Origin: Lysobacterales bacterium
Lineage (GTDB): Bacteria; Pseudomonadota; Gammaproteobacteria; Xanthomonadales; Xanthomonadaceae
Direction of reading: 5' to 3'
Length of the DNA: 25,239 nt
Assembly (NCBI GenBank): GCA_015655035.1
Contig: JAATFS010000441.1
Span: 1-25,239, forward strand
A model generated the notes under the pieces. That model saw nothing but the letters and a program-made list of their open reading frames with translations. It did no database searches and had not been told where the DNA came from. Shown piece after piece: positions 24,574 to 25,239 of this stretch. Position numbers and translations under genes: made by a program. The stretch's first letter is position 1. Every line of letters starts with the position of its first letter.

Positions 24574-24620
24574 TGGTCGGGGTAGCCGGATTTGAACCGA
24601 CGACCACTTGTCCCCCAGAC
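24574..24620 (-). other. 3' half of tRNA-Pro(GGG): probable attachment site
   Basis: Reading the minus strand, the sequence from the anticodon loop onward is a perfect tRNA 3' half. It has loop CTGGGGG (anticodon GGG), stem strand ACAAG, variable TGGTC, T-arm GTCGG-TTCAAAT-CCGGC, acceptor strand TACCCCG, discriminator A and CCA (24574-24576). Beyond 24620 the sequence no longer supplies the pairing strand CTTGT, a D-arm or a 5' acceptor strand, so this is not a functional tRNA. A truncated tRNA 3' end with its terminator is typical of the distal att site left by a tRNA-targeting integrase. The element would lie to the right, with the intact tRNA at its far end. Confidence 0.8.
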
Positions 24621-24752
24621 TTGGTTAAGCACGGGGGCATTTCATTGATTTAAAAAGGAAACACGTTCCCATCAGCGCATTCAAAATGCCTCAATCCGTC
24701 CCAGTGTAATCAATGCGTTGCATGCAGATATGGTGATGACTTGGCGAACGAG

Positions 24753-25061
24753 TTAGCCGCCTTTGGGCTGATTAACCCCCCAAGAGTTCGCCCTGCGCCG
24801 CTTCACCTCGGCGACCTCGGCCCGCAACCTGGCTTCATGCCGCCAGGCCCACAACTCTGCGCCGTACATACCCTGCTCCAGGCTGCTGCATCGGCGCACG
24901 TTCAACGGCGCATCCGGCAAATGACAGTCAAGCCGGATGATCCAGCCACCGTCCGCACGATCGAGCATGCGCGCGACTACCTCGCCGTGCAGTGCCAGCT
25001 GTGTCGGTCGGTCGGGCGGGTCTAGATGGGCTTGGGCCCACGCAAAGCCATCTGGGAGCAT
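24753..25061 (-). CDS. Hypothetical small protein at element edge
   Basis: A 102-aa protein starting MLPDGFAWAQAHLDPPDRPT. AAGGA lies about 10 nt upstream of the ATG. It contains LHGEVVARMLDRADGGWIIRLDCHLPDAP, an alternating pattern suggesting a small beta-fold, and RRCSSLEQGMYGAELWAWRHEARLRAEVAEVKRRR, a basic helical C-terminus that could bind nucleic acid. There is no signal peptide. I do not recognise a family with certainty. It is the first gene inside the presumed integrated element and diverges from the gene beginning at 25228, with dyad-rich DNA between. Confidence 0.6.
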   Translation of the reverse strand: MLPDGFAWAQAHLDPPDRPTQLALHGEVVARMLDRADGGWIIRLDCHLPDAPLNVRRCSSLEQGMYGAELWAWRHEARLRAEVAEVKRRRANSWGVNQPKGG

Positions 25062-25104
25062 GCGGGCATTGTCCCTTGCCCCGCCTCAGATACTGATACT
25101 TCCC

Positions 25105-25159
25105 GATTGAAACAATCAATCACTCCCCTGTTGACTAAAAATATTAGTCATGCAATGAT
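25105..25159 (+). promoter_or_regulatory. Promoter with two dyads at element control region
   Basis: TTGACT (25131-25136) and AATGAT (25154-25159), spaced 17 nt, make a plausible promoter for the gene at 25228. A perfect 7-bp dyad, TGACTAA (25132-25138) and TTAGTCA (25144-25150), overlaps the -35 and spacer. A second dyad, GATTG/CAATC (25105-25109, 25113-25117), lies just upstream. The arrangement resembles a phage-type operator region between divergent genes. Confidence 0.5.
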
Positions 25160-25227
25160 TCTCCCACGGTCGGACAACGACCGCCGGGCGAGCCGCCGAA
25201 TCAGGCTCCAGATCAGAGGAGATCATC

Positions 25228-25239
25228 ATGAGCAACTAC
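25228..25239 (+). CDS. Start of a gene running off the window
   Basis: An ATG at 25228 begins MSNY and continues past the end of the window. AGAGGAGAT, about 6-8 nt upstream, is a near-ideal ribosome-binding site, and a plausible operator-controlled promoter lies about 70 nt upstream. Only four codons are visible, so nothing can be said of the product. Confidence 0.55.

Noticed and set aside
24574..24650. A functional tRNA-Pro gene
   Set aside because: Only the 3' half matches. The 5' acceptor, D-arm and the 5' strand of the anticodon stem are absent beyond 24620.
24057..24653. A 198-codon plus-strand frame running through the cupin gene and tRNA remnant
   Set aside because: It is antisense to the well-conserved cupin gene and passes through a terminator and tRNA sequence, so it is not plausibly coding.
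1..25239. CRISPR arrays, insertion sequences or tandem repeats
   Set aside because: No regularly spaced direct repeats, transposase-like proteins or terminal inverted repeats were seen by eye on either strand.

Overview
The window is GC-rich chromosomal DNA that looks like a gammaproteobacterium of the Xanthomonadaceae (Xanthomonas/Pseudoxanthomonas/Stenotrophomonas type). The grounds are gene content and protein style: two TonB-dependent receptors, a FecI/FecR pair, a mutY-yggX pair, an HNH gene next to dxs, and a Xanthomonas-style repeat at the left edge. The genus is inferred, not proven. No rRNA, CRISPR array, insertion sequence or integrase gene is visible.

Layout. 1-99: repetitive palindrome. 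100-1457 (+): mutY and yggX, base-excision repair and iron/oxidative protection. 1557-2009 (-): small lipoprotein. 2139-7695 (+): a BlaI-type repressor, a membrane protein fusing an M56 (BlaR1-like) protease to a periplasmic M23/LytM endopeptidase, a TonB-dependent receptor and a secreted M1 metallopeptidase. Two near-identical operator-like dyads 20 bp apart precede blaI. 7867-9061 (+): an unrecognised 90-aa protein and a SAM-dependent methyltransferase. 9062-9868: gene-poor stretch. 9869-9944 (-): tRNA-Phe(GAA) with recognisable promoter and terminator. 10178-12485 (+): lipoprotein and acyl-CoA dehydrogenase.

12523-20826 (-) reads as one transcription unit. In order of transcription it encodes a TonB-dependent transducer with an N-terminal STN signalling domain, a FecI-like sigma factor, a FecR-like anti-sigma factor, a secreted amidohydrolase fused to a CIA30-like domain, and a secreted M20 amidase. 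Most junctions overlap by 1-17 nt. The likely logic is surface sensing and uptake of an amide or peptide-like substrate, coupled to its hydrolysis in the periplasm. The substrate is unknown.

21091-23797 (+): an HNH endonuclease gene that may be translated from a (nearly) leaderless transcript under a palindromic operator, then dxs (isoprenoid synthesis). 23895-24365 (-): DUF985 cupin. At 24574-24620 lies the 3' half of a tRNA-Pro(GGG) gene, followed by that tRNA's terminator but lacking its 5' half. This is the classic scar of an integrated element. The element should extend rightward out of the window, and the sequence to the right fits: AT-richer DNA, an unknown small gene, and a divergent control region with perfect dyads ahead of a gene that starts at 25228.

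Best candidates for something undescribed are the BlaI / M56-M23 / TonB receptor / M1 locus with its tandem operators, and the mobile-element edge at the right.
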